Part shown: positions 43,307 through 52,080 of the stretch, piece by piece
Numbering within the stretch: the first letter of the stretch is position 1
How the letters are laid out: each line of letters starts with the position of its first letter
DNA from: Peptoniphilus_B koenoeneniae
GTDB lineage: Bacteria; Bacillota; Clostridia; Tissierellales; Peptoniphilaceae
Assembly (NCBI RefSeq): GCF_030812875.1
Contig: NZ_JAUSTN010000001.1
Location: 62,001-126,000 of the forward strand
Reading direction: 5' to 3'
DNA: 64,000 bases
Made by a program: the position numbers and the translations under genes
The notes under the pieces: model-generated
Told to the model about the DNA's origin: nothing
The model's input: only the letters and a program-made list of their open reading frames with translations
Database searches by the model: none

Positions 43307-43621
43307 ATGAAAAGAAAATTTCCGCCGCTTTTAATGTTAATATTGGTTCTTGTAATTTTATACGGAACTTATTCTGTATCTAATTCTTTAATTACTAGGA
43401 ATAGAATTAAACAGCAAATGTCAGAAAATGATAAAAAAATTAAAACTTTAAAAGATGACATATCAAAGATTAAAGAAGAAATAGAAAATTCAGATTCGCT
43501 TGAATTTATTGAAAAAGTGGCCAGAGAAGAGTATGGAATGGTAAAGCCCAGAGAAGTTATCTATGTAGATAAAGAAAAAGAAAACAATATGGAGGATCCA
43601 ATTGGGGTTAGAGATAGGTAG
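43307..43621 (+). CDS. divIC: Septum formation initiator, DivIC/FtsB family
   Basis: Bitopic division protein of 104 residues. It has a basic N-terminus, one membrane helix (about 6-26), and an extracytoplasmic coiled coil (about 35-65) followed by FIEKVAREEYGMVKPRE, the conserved family end. It links FtsL and DivIB/FtsQ in the divisome. The ATG follows GGAAGGG. It overlaps the S1-protein gene by 20 nt. The position between rqcP and the S1 gene matches Bacillus divIC. Confidence 0.88.
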   Translation: MKRKFPPLLMLILVLVILYGTYSVSNSLITRNRIKQQMSENDKKIKTLKDDISKIKEEIENSDSLEFIEKVAREEYGMVKPREVIYVDKEKENNMEDPIGVRDR

Positions 43622-43991
43622 TATAGTTGAAGGTACAGTTTCATCTGTTATGAAATTCGGAGCATTTGTTGATATTGGACAAGGACAAAGTGGATTGGTG
43701 CATATTTCTGAAGTTTCTGATGAATATGTAAAGGATATAGATAAATTTTTAAAAAAAGGCGACAAAGTCAAGGCTGTTGTTATAGATAACCAAGAAGGAA
43801 AAATAGCTTTATCTATAAAAAAACTTAAACCTAAAGTAGTAAAGCCTCAAGAACCAGAGCCAGAAAAAAAATATAAGGATTTATCTTTTGAAGAAAAACT
43901 TTCAAAATTTATGAAAGAATCAAACACCAAGTATGAACAAATGCGTTCAAGAGAAAACTCTAAATATGGTAGATCCAAATCAAGAAAATAA
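43602..43991 (+). CDS. S1 domain RNA-binding protein (YabR-like)
   Basis: A 129-residue protein with one S1 domain filling the first 75 residues (EIGSIVEGTVSSVMKFGAF, SGLVHISEVS, GDKVKAVVI). A Lys/Glu/Pro-rich tail ends in Arg/Ser/Lys. It is the equivalent of Bacillus YabR, which sits in the same place after divIC; its function is poorly defined but probably RNA or ribosome binding. The start is TTG at 43602 with GGAGG six bases upstream, inside the divIC end. A terminator follows, and spoIIE, next in Bacillus, is absent. Confidence 0.85.
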   Translation: MGLEIGSIVEGTVSSVMKFGAFVDIGQGQSGLVHISEVSDEYVKDIDKFLKKGDKVKAVVIDNQEGKIALSIKKLKPKVVKPQEPEPEKKYKDLSFEEKLSKFMKESNTKYEQMRSRENSKYGRSKSRK

Positions 43992-43992
43992 T

Positions 43993-44019
43993 AGTGATAG
44001 ACAAAATCTATCACTTTTT
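43993..44019 (+). terminator. Terminator between the S1-protein gene and tilS
   Basis: AGTGATAGA (43993-44001) pairs perfectly with TCTATCACT (44007-44015) over CAAAA, followed by T. It ends just 5 nt before the tilS ATG, leaving no room for a ribosome site. Confidence 0.85.
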
Positions 44020-44024
44020 GCATT

Positions 44025-45329
44025 ATGTTTGAAAAATTTAATGAAACTATAAAAACAAACAATTTAATAGAAAAAAATGACACTATTTTAATGGGAGTTT
44101 CCGGTGGAGCAGATTCAGTTTACTTATTTTTTGGACTTTTAAGTTTAAAAGAAAAATATAATTTAAATTTAAAATGCGCCCATATAAATCACGGAATCAG
44201 AGAAAGTGCAAAAAGAGATGAATTATATGTAAAATCTCTTTGTGATAAATATGATGTTGAATTTAATTTACTGAGCACTAATATGAATGAATATGCTTTA
44301 AAAGAAAAGTTATCTAAAGAAGAAGCTGGAAGAAAATTAAGGTATGATTTTTTTAATAAAATAGCAACTTCAAAGGCAAAAATAGCCCTTGCCCATAATT
44401 TTGATGATAATATGGAAACTATTTTATTTAGAATTATAAGGGGAACGGGTATAAGCGGCTTAAGGGGAATACCTTATAAAAGAGATAATATTATAAGGCC
44501 TCTTTTAGATACTAAAAGACAAACTATAGAGGAAGAGCTTAAAAAACTTGGCATTCCATGGATGCTTGATGAAACAAATTTAATAAATGACTATTCAAGA
44601 AATATGTTAAGAAATGAATTAATACCCTTTGTTGAAAAAAATTTTAACACTTCTTTTAAAGAATCTTTAAACAGACTTAGACTTAACTCCACAGAAATAT
44701 ATGATTTTATTTCTAAAGAAACTAAAGCATATACAAATAAAAATTATTTAGAAGTTGAAAAAGTAATAGATTTAGACCAGGGTCTTCTAAATGAAGTTAT
44801 AAGAACTTTTATTTTAAGAAATAAAAATAATTTAAACTCAATTGACAGGAACCACATTGAAGCCTTTATAAACTTAATGAAATCTGAAAATGGAAAGTCT
44901 ATAAATCTTCCAGGAATAAATTTATATAAGCATGATGATAAAATTTTTGCTCAAGGTAAAACAATTGATAGAAATGAAAGCTCATTAAATTTAGGAGAAA
45001 ATTTTACGGATTTCGGTAAATTTGAATTATCAAAAGATAAGTTAAATGGAGAACATGTAATAGTTATTGATTATGAAAGTATAAATGGAAATTTAAAGGT
45101 CACTAAAAGGGAAAGTGGAGATAGATTTAATCCAATAGGTTTAAAGGGAAGTAAAAAATTAAAAGATTTCTTTAATGACATAAAAATATCACCCTTTTTA
45201 AGGAATGAAATTCCAATTATAAGAGATGAGAAAGATATTGTTTGGGTTGTTCCGTATAGAATGAGCGAAAACAATAAAATAAAAGAAGATACTAAAAATA
45301 AGCTTTGGATAAAGTGGGAGGAAAAATGA
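44025..45329 (+). CDS. tilS: tRNA(Ile)-lysidine synthase
   Basis: Essential enzyme that converts the wobble C of the AUA-reading tRNA-Ile to lysidine. The N-type ATP pyrophosphatase has PP-loop SGGADS at 26-31, with CAHINHGIR and KEEAGRKLRYDFF beyond. The C-terminal substrate-recognition domains run to 434 (KRESGDRFNPIGLKGSKKLKDFF). Only ATG 44025 gives a normal N-terminus, yet the sequence before it is a terminator T-tract with no Shine-Dalgarno. Translation may be weak or need a different mechanism. It overlaps hprT by 4 nt (ATGA). Confidence 0.93.
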   Translation: MFEKFNETIKTNNLIEKNDTILMGVSGGADSVYLFFGLLSLKEKYNLNLKCAHINHGIRESAKRDELYVKSLCDKYDVEFNLLSTNMNEYALKEKLSKEEAGRKLRYDFFNKIATSKAKIALAHNFDDNMETILFRIIRGTGISGLRGIPYKRDNIIRPLLDTKRQTIEEELKKLGIPWMLDETNLINDYSRNMLRNELIPFVEKNFNTSFKESLNRLRLNSTEIYDFISKETKAYTNKNYLEVEKVIDLDQGLLNEVIRTFILRNKNNLNSIDRNHIEAFINLMKSENGKSINLPGINLYKHDDKIFAQGKTIDRNESSLNLGENFTDFGKFELSKDKLNGEHVIVIDYESINGNLKVTKRESGDRFNPIGLKGSKKLKDFFNDIKISPFLRNEIPIIRDEKDIVWVVPYRMSENNKIKEDTKNKLWIKWEEK

Positions 45330-45859
45330 AAGAATTTTTAGATGAAATTTTGTATTCTGAAGAAGATATAGACAAAAAAGTAAGAGAACTTGGTGCTCAA
45401 ATAACAAAAGATTATAAAGACAAGGATCTTTTAGTTGTTGGAATTTTAAAGGGTGCAGTTTCCTTTATGTCAGATTTAATAAAGAGAATAGATCTTCCTT
45501 TAACTGTTGATTATATGGATGTTACAAGTTATGAAGGGGTGAACACTTCAGGACAGGTAAAAATTTTAAAAGATTTGGATAATTCCATTGAGGGTAAAGA
45601 TGTTCTTATTGTTGAAGACATTATAGATACAGGAACAACTCTTAACTACATTAAAAATCTTTTTGAAAACAGACTGGCTAATTCAGTTACCATTGCAACT
45701 TTATTGAACAAGCCTAAAAGAAGAAAAATTGATGTTTATGTTAAATATATAGGCTATGATATTGAGGATTTGTTTGTGATAGGTTATGGCTTGGATTATA
45801 ATGAAATCGGAAGAAATTTACCATATATAGGCACATTAAAAAAGGAAATTTATAGTTAG
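45326..45859 (+). CDS. hprT: Hypoxanthine phosphoribosyltransferase
   Basis: Purine salvage enzyme converting hypoxanthine or guanine with PRPP to IMP or GMP. The 177 residues contain the PRPP-binding motif VLIVEDIIDTGTTL (about 93-106), VGILKGAVSFM and VDYMDVTSY. The ATG at 45326 has GGGAGG and overlaps the tilS stop; the in-frame TTG at 45305 is not needed. The tilS-hprT-ftsH order is conserved in Firmicutes. The nucleoside importer at 30-34 kb could supply substrate for this salvage step. Confidence 0.95.
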   Translation: MKEFLDEILYSEEDIDKKVRELGAQITKDYKDKDLLVVGILKGAVSFMSDLIKRIDLPLTVDYMDVTSYEGVNTSGQVKILKDLDNSIEGKDVLIVEDIIDTGTTLNYIKNLFENRLANSVTIATLLNKPKRRKIDVYVKYIGYDIEDLFVIGYGLDYNEIGRNLPYIGTLKKEIYS

Positions 45860-45869
45860 AGGTGATTAT

Positions 45870-47798
45870 TTGAAAAAACGTTTTGGAGGAGCATCATTTT
45901 ATTTAGCTTTAATAGTAGTCTTAATATTTGCTATAAGATTTTTCAATCCGCCATCAGGAACCATTGAAAATAAAAGTTTTACAAATTTTGTAGAAGATAT
46001 TAATAAAAACAGTACAAATAAAAACATTAAAGAAATAACAATAGATCAAGATGAAAGAACAGCCCTGGTAACAAAAGAAGATGGGCAGACTTATAAAGTT
46101 TATATACCGGGTTACGACAATAGCGGTGAGTTATACTTAAATGATTTATCAGACACAATTAAAAACAAGGGAATAGCTGTCAGCTTTTCAGCACCTAAAG
46201 TTACTCCCATATTTGTTGAACTTTTACCGTCAATTATTACCATAGGACTATTTATTTTTATATGGTTTACATTTATTCAACAAGCTCAAGGTGGCTCTAA
46301 AATGGGAAGCTTTGGCAAGAGCAAGGCAAGAGTTTTTAAACCTGAAGATGGTAATCCTGTAAGTTTTAAGGATGTAGCAGGCCTTGTTGAAGAAAAAGAA
46401 GAACTCTTAGAAATAGTAGATTTCTTAAAAAACCCAAAAAAGTTTGTTGATATGGGAGCAAGAATACCAAAGGGAGTATTACTTGTAGGCCCTCCTGGAA
46501 CGGGAAAGACTTATTTATCTCGTGCAGTTGCCGGAGAAGCAAGAGTACCTTTCTTTTTAATGAGCGGTTCTGATTTTGTAGAGATGTTTGTAGGTGTAGG
46601 AGCAAGTCGTGTAAGAGATTTGTTTGAAACTGCAAAGAAAAATTCACCTTGTATAATATTTATTGATGAAATTGATGCGGTTGGTAGAAAAAGAGGAGCA
46701 GGTCTTGGCGGAGGCCATGATGAGAGAGAACAGACCCTAAACCAACTTCTTGTTGAAATGGATGGATTCGGTAAAAATGAAGGCGTAATAGTCATGGCTG
46801 CTACTAATAGGGCAGATATTCTCGACCAAGCACTTTTAAGACCGGGAAGATTTGACAGGACTGTTTATGTTGGAAAACCTGACATAAAAGGAAGAGAAGA
46901 TGTTTTAAAGGTTCATTCAAAAAATAAAAAACTTGCTACAGATGTAAATTTAAAAACTATAGCAAAGACAACTCCAGGCTTTACTCCTGCTGATCTTGAA
47001 AATCTTATGAATGAAGCTGCACTTCTTGCAGCAAGAAGAAATGAAGATAAAATTTGCATGGAAGATATTGAAGAAGCAACAATTAAGGTTCAAGCAGGGC
47101 CAGCTAAAAAATCAAGAGTAATTTCCGATAAAGAAAGAAAACTAACTGCAGTTCATGAATCAGGTCACGCAGTTGTAGCAAGACTTTTGCCAAACCATGA
47201 TCCTGTCCACATGATTACTATTATTCCAAGAGGAATGGCAGGAGGCTTTACCGCCTATATTCCTGAAGATGATGTAAACTTCATGACAAAATCTGAAATG
47301 GAAGATAATTTAGTCTCTCTATTGGGTGGTCGTGTTGCAGAATCTCTTGTCCTTGATGACATATCTACAGGAGCTTCCAACGACATTGAAAGAGCAACTC
47401 AACTGGCAAGGGATATGGTAACAAGATACGGAATGAGTGAAAGAATAGGTACAATAACTTATGGCAGCGATGAAGATGAAATATTTGTAGGAAGAGATTT
47501 AGCAAGGAGTAAAAATTATTCTGAAAAAACTGCTTCTGAAATAGATGAAGAAATCGGAAGGCTTATAAATAATGCTTACGGAAAGGCAAAAAAACTTTTA
47601 AGTGAAAATATTGAAATTTTAATTAAAGTTTCAGATGTTTTATTAGAAAAAGAAACAATTGACAAAAATGAATTTGAAAGAATTTTTACAGGCAAACAAG
47701 AAGATTCTTTAGAAGACGGTAAAAATAATGAAGATTTAATAAAAAGCACCGATCTTTCAGAAGAAGCAAAAAAAATAATAGAAAAAAATAATGATTAA
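45870..47798 (+). CDS. ftsH: ATP-dependent zinc metalloprotease FtsH
   Basis: Membrane-bound AAA+ protease for quality control and regulator turnover. The 642 residues have two membrane helices (about 7-24 and 113-133) flanking an external domain. The AAA+ module follows (Walker A GPPGTGKT about 207, Walker B IIFIDEIDAVG, second region of homology ATNRADILDQALLRPGRFDR), then the zinc protease with HESGH at 429-433 and a charged tail. The start is TTG at 45870 following AGAGGTGATT, 10 nt after hprT. A convergent terminator follows. Confidence 0.97.
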   Translation: MKKRFGGASFYLALIVVLIFAIRFFNPPSGTIENKSFTNFVEDINKNSTNKNIKEITIDQDERTALVTKEDGQTYKVYIPGYDNSGELYLNDLSDTIKNKGIAVSFSAPKVTPIFVELLPSIITIGLFIFIWFTFIQQAQGGSKMGSFGKSKARVFKPEDGNPVSFKDVAGLVEEKEELLEIVDFLKNPKKFVDMGARIPKGVLLVGPPGTGKTYLSRAVAGEARVPFFLMSGSDFVEMFVGVGASRVRDLFETAKKNSPCIIFIDEIDAVGRKRGAGLGGGHDEREQTLNQLLVEMDGFGKNEGVIVMAATNRADILDQALLRPGRFDRTVYVGKPDIKGREDVLKVHSKNKKLATDVNLKTIAKTTPGFTPADLENLMNEAALLAARRNEDKICMEDIEEATIKVQAGPAKKSRVISDKERKLTAVHESGHAVVARLLPNHDPVHMITIIPRGMAGGFTAYIPEDDVNFMTKSEMEDNLVSLLGGRVAESLVLDDISTGASNDIERATQLARDMVTRYGMSERIGTITYGSDEDEIFVGRDLARSKNYSEKTASEIDEEIGRLINNAYGKAKKLLSENIEILIKVSDVLLEKETIDKNEFERIFTGKQEDSLEDGKNNEDLIKSTDLSEEAKKIIEKNND

Positions 47799-47807
47799 TT
47801 ATTTAAA

Positions 47808-47842
47808 AAAGCTCAACTATTTTTGTTGAGCTTTATTTTTTT
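47808..47842 (+). terminator. Bidirectional terminator between ftsH and the exporter genes
   Basis: AAAGCTCAAC (47808-47817) pairs with GTTGAGCTTT (47825-47834) over TATTTTT, with a T-run on the + side and an A-run on the left that serves as the T-run for the - strand. The stem overlaps the last codons of the - strand gene. Confidence 0.85.
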
Positions 47843-48295
47843 GGCTTTTAATTTTTCTTTTTTAGAATGAATAAATAATTTAATAAGTCTTGCTACAACA
47901 GTAGAAGCAACAATTCCTATAGCAAGAGAAACAACAAGATAAGTTGTTTGAGTTGCATATTTATTTAAGTTGTCATAATCTTTCAGTGTAAAATAGTACA
48001 TAGAATAATACATGCCTGCACCGGGCACAAGAGGCAAAAGAGCAGGTAAAATTGTTACTGTTGCAGGAATTTTCAATTTTATAGAAAAAATTTCTCCACT
48101 CATGCCTATAAAAAATGAAGAAAAGAAACCTGCAGCAAGGTAACTGTCAGTAATTGAATAAACATATCTATAAATTACCCATGATATTCCAGCGATAATA
48201 CCTGTTTGAAAAATAGTATTTCTTGGAGCATTAAAATAATATGCAAATGCAAATACTGAACAAGTTGAAACAAAAAATTCAAAAAAATAATTCAT
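47813..48295 (-). CDS. ThrE/YjjB-type exporter, small subunit (DUF3815-like)
   Basis: Membrane protein of 160 residues with about four to five helices and the family pattern FNAPRNTIFQTGIIAGISWV, LKIPATVTILPALLPLVPGAGMY split across the chain. It corresponds to the second half of the ThrE threonine/serine exporter, or YjjB, whose E. coli relative is implicated in succinate export. The ATG has AGGTGATTT upstream, 3 nt behind its partner gene on the - strand. It ends inside the convergent terminator. Confidence 0.82.
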   Translation of the reverse strand: MNYFFEFFVSTCSVFAFAYYFNAPRNTIFQTGIIAGISWVIYRYVYSITDSYLAAGFFSSFFIGMSGEIFSIKLKIPATVTILPALLPLVPGAGMYYSMYYFTLKDYDNLNKYATQTTYLVVSLAIGIVASTVVARLIKLFIHSKKEKLKAKKIKLNKNS

Positions 48296-48298
48296 AAA

Positions 48299-49069
48299 TC
48301 ACCTAACAAATTTAATAATAAGTCCTACTCCAGTGGCAATGGCAAAAGCTTGAAAAAATGCTTTTGTTATACCTATAATACCTGACATAAAATCGTTGCT
48401 CATTATATCACGGGCAGCATTGGTAATTGGAAATCCTGGTACTAAAATCATTATCGCACCTATTATGGAATAGTCTATATTGTTATTAAGACCCATTTTG
48501 TTTAAAAGTACACAAATTAAAGCACTTAGAAAAGCACCTATAAAATTTTCAATAAAAAAGGTTAGTTTATATTTAGCTACATGACTTAAAATATAACCTA
48601 CACATAAACCGGATATAAATGCAGCGATAAAATCTTTAAAAGCTCCACCAAAAAGAAGAGCAAAAAATCCACATGCAAAAGCTGCGGAGCATCCATAAAT
48701 CCAACTTTCCGGAGGCTTTAATTCATCAATTTCATTTAAAAGCTTAATGCCGTCTGCAATTTCAAGATTTTTATTTACAAATTTTCTTGAAAAATCATTA
48801 ACTCTGCTTATTTTATCCAAGTTATAACTTGAAGGAGATACTTTTTTAAAAATATTATAACTTTCTCCTCTATATTCAATAGATAGGAAAATCCCTGTAG
48901 GAAAGCAGTAACTGTCACAGCGAACTATTTCGTCACAAGACCTGCATAATCTTTCAACAGTATCTTCAGCCCTGTAAATTTCAGCTCCGTTTTTAACTAA
49001 AATTTGACCTGCCAAAACTGCCATATTCATAAGCTGTCTAACATCTCTTTCATTTCTTAAGATTTCCAT
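48299..49069 (-). CDS. ThrE/YjjP-type exporter, large subunit (DUF1212-like)
   Basis: A 256-residue protein. The soluble N-terminal part carries the family hallmark AGQILVKNGAEIYRAEDT (about 20-37). Roughly five membrane helices follow from residue 115 onward, with GAIMILVPGFPITNAARD in the middle. Together with the downstream small subunit it makes the two-chain version of ThrE; the exported compound (threonine, serine or a dicarboxylate) cannot be decided. These are the only - strand genes in the window, placed between ftsH and der. The start follows TTGGTGG. Confidence 0.83.
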   Translation of the reverse strand: MEILRNERDVRQLMNMAVLAGQILVKNGAEIYRAEDTVERLCRSCDEIVRCDSYCFPTGIFLSIEYRGESYNIFKKVSPSSYNLDKISRVNDFSRKFVNKNLEIADGIKLLNEIDELKPPESWIYGCSAAFACGFFALLFGGAFKDFIAAFISGLCVGYILSHVAKYKLTFFIENFIGAFLSALICVLLNKMGLNNNIDYSIIGAIMILVPGFPITNAARDIMSNDFMSGIIGITKAFFQAFAIATGVGLIIKFVR

Positions 49070-49087
49070 ATTTTTACCACCAAATTA

Positions 49088-49116
49088 ATTATACATTAGT
49101 CATTTTATCACATCAA
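49088..49116 (-). promoter_or_regulatory. Promoter of the exporter gene pair (- strand)
   Basis: Read on the - strand, TTGATG (49116-49111), 17 bp, TATAAT (49093-49088). It is back-to-back with the der promoter, whose -35 starts 9 bp away. Confidence 0.65.
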
Positions 49117-49124
49117 TGAATGAA

Positions 49125-49153
49125 TTGAATCAAAATTTAAGGAATGATATAAT
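49125..49153 (+). promoter_or_regulatory. Promoter of der-plsY-gpsA
   Basis: TTGAAT (49125-49130), 17 bp, TATAAT (49148-49153) with an extended -10 TG at 49145-49146. It lies 23 nt before the der ATG and is divergent from the exporter promoter. Confidence 0.78.
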
Positions 49154-49176
49154 ATTTCAAAGAATAGGAGGTAATT

Positions 49177-50496
49177 ATGGAAAAACCTATTGTTTCAATT
49201 ATTGGAAAACCTAATGTTGGCAAATCAACACTTTTTAATAAAATTGTAGGAAGAAAAATTTCTATTACAGAGGATACACCAGGAGTAACAAGGGATAGAA
49301 TATATAGCGATGCATCTTGGCAGGGAAGAAAATTTCTTCTTGTTGATACCGGAGGATTGGATCTGAAAGATGAAGATATTTTTATGTCAGGAATTAAGGA
49401 ACAAGCGGATATAGCTCTTGATATGTCAGATGTAATAATATTTTTATTAGACGGTGTTGAAGGAGTCTCATCAAATGATTTGGAGATAGCGTCCTATCTC
49501 AGAAGATCTAAAAAAAATATTATATTGGCTGTCAATAAATTTGATTCAAAAGTAGCTAAAAATAACTATTATGACTTTTTTGAACTTGGTCTTGGAAGTC
49601 CAATTACAATTTCTGCAGAGCAAGGAAGTGGAGTTGGAGATCTGTTAGATGAAGTTGTAAAAGATTTTAAATTAGATTTAAGTGAAGAAGATGATGACTC
49701 AATAAGGGTAACTCTTATAGGTAAACCCAATGTGGGGAAATCTTCTCTTGTAAATCATATATTAGGAGAAGAAAGAGTCCTTGTAACTAATATACCTGGA
49801 ACTACAAGGGATTCTATAGACTCTCATTTCAAATATAAAGACAATGAATTAATACTTGTGGATACGGCAGGATTAAGAAAGAAGAAAAAAATTTCAGAAT
49901 CTGTTGAAAGATATTCAGTTATAAGAACTTTAACGGCAATTGAACGTTCCAGCGTTTGTGTTTTATTAATTGACGCCACTGAAGGTGTATCTGAACAAGA
50001 TGCAAAAATTGTGGGATATGCCCATGACAATAATAAAGCTATAATAATTGCAGTAAACAAGTGGGATGCAATTGAAAAAGATAACAAAAGTGTAAAGACC
50101 TTTGAAAAAGCCATAAGAGAAAGACTTCCTTTTATTAATTATGCACCAATATTATTTATTTCCGCCTTAACAGGTCAAAGAGTAAATAATCTATTGGACA
50201 TGATACTTTTAGTTAACAATAATTATAATCACAGAATTAAAACTGGAGTTTTAAATGATATTTTAAATAGAGCTGTTTTAATGAATCAACCACCATCTGA
50301 TAAAGGTAAAAGGGGAAAATTATATTATGGAGCTCAAGTTGGAGTAAGACCTCCTAAATTTTTGCTTAGTATAAATGATAGAGAGTTATTTCATTTTTCT
50401 TATCTTAGGTATATTGAAAACCAAATTAGAGAAGCTTATTCCTTTGATGGCGTTCCAATAATTATTGAGCTTAAAAATAGAGGAGAAAATGGATGA
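49177..50496 (+). CDS. der: Ribosome-associated GTPase Der (EngA)
   Basis: Double-GTPase needed for 50S assembly. The 439 residues hold the first G domain (GKPNVGKSTLFN about 9, DTPGVTRD, DTGG, NKFD), the second G domain (GKPNVGKSSLVN about 182, TNIPGTTRDS, DTAGLRKKKKI, NKWD) and the KH-like C-terminal domain (about 350-439). The ATG follows TAGGAGG. It is first in the der-plsY-gpsA cluster known from Bacillus; spoIVA, which follows there, is absent. Confidence 0.97.
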   Translation: MEKPIVSIIGKPNVGKSTLFNKIVGRKISITEDTPGVTRDRIYSDASWQGRKFLLVDTGGLDLKDEDIFMSGIKEQADIALDMSDVIIFLLDGVEGVSSNDLEIASYLRRSKKNIILAVNKFDSKVAKNNYYDFFELGLGSPITISAEQGSGVGDLLDEVVKDFKLDLSEEDDDSIRVTLIGKPNVGKSSLVNHILGEERVLVTNIPGTTRDSIDSHFKYKDNELILVDTAGLRKKKKISESVERYSVIRTLTAIERSSVCVLLIDATEGVSEQDAKIVGYAHDNNKAIIIAVNKWDAIEKDNKSVKTFEKAIRERLPFINYAPILFISALTGQRVNNLLDMILLVNNNYNHRIKTGVLNDILNRAVLMNQPPSDKGKRGKLYYGAQVGVRPPKFLLSINDRELFHFSYLRYIENQIREAYSFDGVPIIIELKNRGENG

Positions 50497-51083
50497 TATT
50501 TCTTGTTTTAGTCCTTTCTTATCTTATAGGTTCAATATCTGGTTCTTTTATACTGGGAAAATTATTTTTACACAAAGATGTAAGAAATTATGGTAGTGGA
50601 AATGCCGGTACAACAAATGCAATGAGGGTTTTCGGTAAAAAAATTGGAAGCTTAACTTTTATAATTGATATGCTAAAAGGCATATTGGTTGTATTATTGT
50701 TGAAAAAATTTTTTCCTGAATATTTATTTTTAGGAGTTTTATTTTGTATATTAGGCCATGACTTTCCCTTTTATATGAAATTTAAGGGAGGAAAAGGGGT
50801 TGCAACAAGCCTTGGTTCCTTTATATTTATAAATATAAAACTTACTTTTATACCTGGCATGATTATGCTAATTACCTTGCTTTCTACAAAGATTATGAGT
50901 TTAAGTTCAATTTTATTTTTATCTGCTCTATTAGTTTCTTATATAGGATTTGGTTCTTATTCTATTTATGAAAAGATAATAATTGCAATAGTTTGCCTAC
51001 TTGGTATAGTAAGGCATAAAAGTAATATAAAAAGGCTTATAGAGGGAAAGGAATTAAAACTTGGAGGAAAAAATGAAAAATAA
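50493..51083 (+). CDS. plsY: Glycerol-3-phosphate acyltransferase PlsY
   Basis: Membrane enzyme that transfers the acyl group from acyl-phosphate (made by PlsX) to glycerol-3-phosphate, the first step of phospholipid synthesis. The 196 residues have about five helices and the three motifs: SGSFILGKLF, GSGNAGTTNAMRVFG, and GHDFPFYMKFKGGKGVATSLG around 85-105. The ATG overlaps der by 4 nt. It overlaps gpsA, which makes its glycerol-3-phosphate substrate, by 11 nt. Confidence 0.96.
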   Translation: MIFLVLVLSYLIGSISGSFILGKLFLHKDVRNYGSGNAGTTNAMRVFGKKIGSLTFIIDMLKGILVVLLLKKFFPEYLFLGVLFCILGHDFPFYMKFKGGKGVATSLGSFIFINIKLTFIPGMIMLITLLSTKIMSLSSILFLSALLVSYIGFGSYSIYEKIIIAIVCLLGIVRHKSNIKRLIEGKELKLGGKNEK

Positions 51084-52080
51084 GATTTCTGTTATTGGAG
51101 GCGGAAGCTGGGGAACTGCAATTACATATCTTTTATCTAACAAGGGTTTCGATACTAGTATGTATTTAAGAGATGAAGCAGTTTTAAATAATTTAATAAA
51201 AACGAAAGAAAATAAAAAATATTTACCAGGAGTAATATTAAATAAAGCTAAATTTACAAATAAAATTGAAATTGTTAAAGATTGTGATTACATTGTACTT
51301 GCAACTCCAAGTTCAGCCATTGTTTCCGTTTTAGATGATTTAAAAAAATATATTAATGACAATGCAGTTATAGTAAACTTAGCAAAGGGCTTTGAACCTA
51401 AATCTCAAAGAAGAATATCGGAAGTTTCAAAAGAAATTTTACCTAAAAATGATTTTGTAGTTTTATCCGGCCCTTCTCATGCAGAAGAAGTAGGAAAAGA
51501 CATACCAACAGCTGTGGTATGTGCTTCAATTTCCCATGAAGCTGCTAAAAAAGTTCAAGATATATTTTCTAATGATAAATTCAGAGTTTATACAAATAAT
51601 GACTTAATAGGAGTTGAAATTGGAGGAGCTTTAAAAAATATTATTGCTTTAGGAGCAGGTATGAGTGACGGATTAGGTTATGGAGATAATACTAAGGCGG
51701 CCCTTATGACAAGAGGAATATATGAAATGAGTAAACTGGGCATTGTTTTAGGAGCAAACCCGCACACTTTTACAGGCTTATCGGGAATAGGTGATTTAAT
51801 TGTAACTTGTACATCAATGCATTCAAGAAATAGGCGTGCAGGTATTTTAATAGGCAAGGGAAAATCTAAAGACGAAGCTTCAAAAGAAATTGGACAAGTT
51901 GTAGAAGGTATAAAAACAACTAAGTCCGCTTATGAATTAAGTCTTATTCACAAGGTAGATATGCCTATTGTCAGAAAGTTATATAAAGTTTTATATGAAG
52001 GAATGAATCCTGAAGAAGCTGTTAAAACTTTAATGGCGAGGGAGAAAAAAGCAGAAATTGAACAAATTTTTTTTGAATAG
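51073..52080 (+). CDS. gpsA: Glycerol-3-phosphate dehydrogenase [NAD(P)+]
   Basis: Reduces dihydroxyacetone phosphate to glycerol-3-phosphate for lipid synthesis. The 335 residues show Rossmann motif VIGGGSWGTAIT near the start, VLSGPSHAEEV (about 131), catalytic Lys region GVEIGGALKNIIALGAG (about 180-197), and GLSGIGDLIVTC, SRNRRAG. ATG 51073 follows GGAGG; the in-frame TTG at 51061 overlaps that site and is rejected. It lies directly behind plsY. Confidence 0.96.
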   Translation: MKNKISVIGGGSWGTAITYLLSNKGFDTSMYLRDEAVLNNLIKTKENKKYLPGVILNKAKFTNKIEIVKDCDYIVLATPSSAIVSVLDDLKKYINDNAVIVNLAKGFEPKSQRRISEVSKEILPKNDFVVLSGPSHAEEVGKDIPTAVVCASISHEAAKKVQDIFSNDKFRVYTNNDLIGVEIGGALKNIIALGAGMSDGLGYGDNTKAALMTRGIYEMSKLGIVLGANPHTFTGLSGIGDLIVTCTSMHSRNRRAGILIGKGKSKDEASKEIGQVVEGIKTTKSAYELSLIHKVDMPIVRKLYKVLYEGMNPEEAVKTLMAREKKAEIEQIFFE

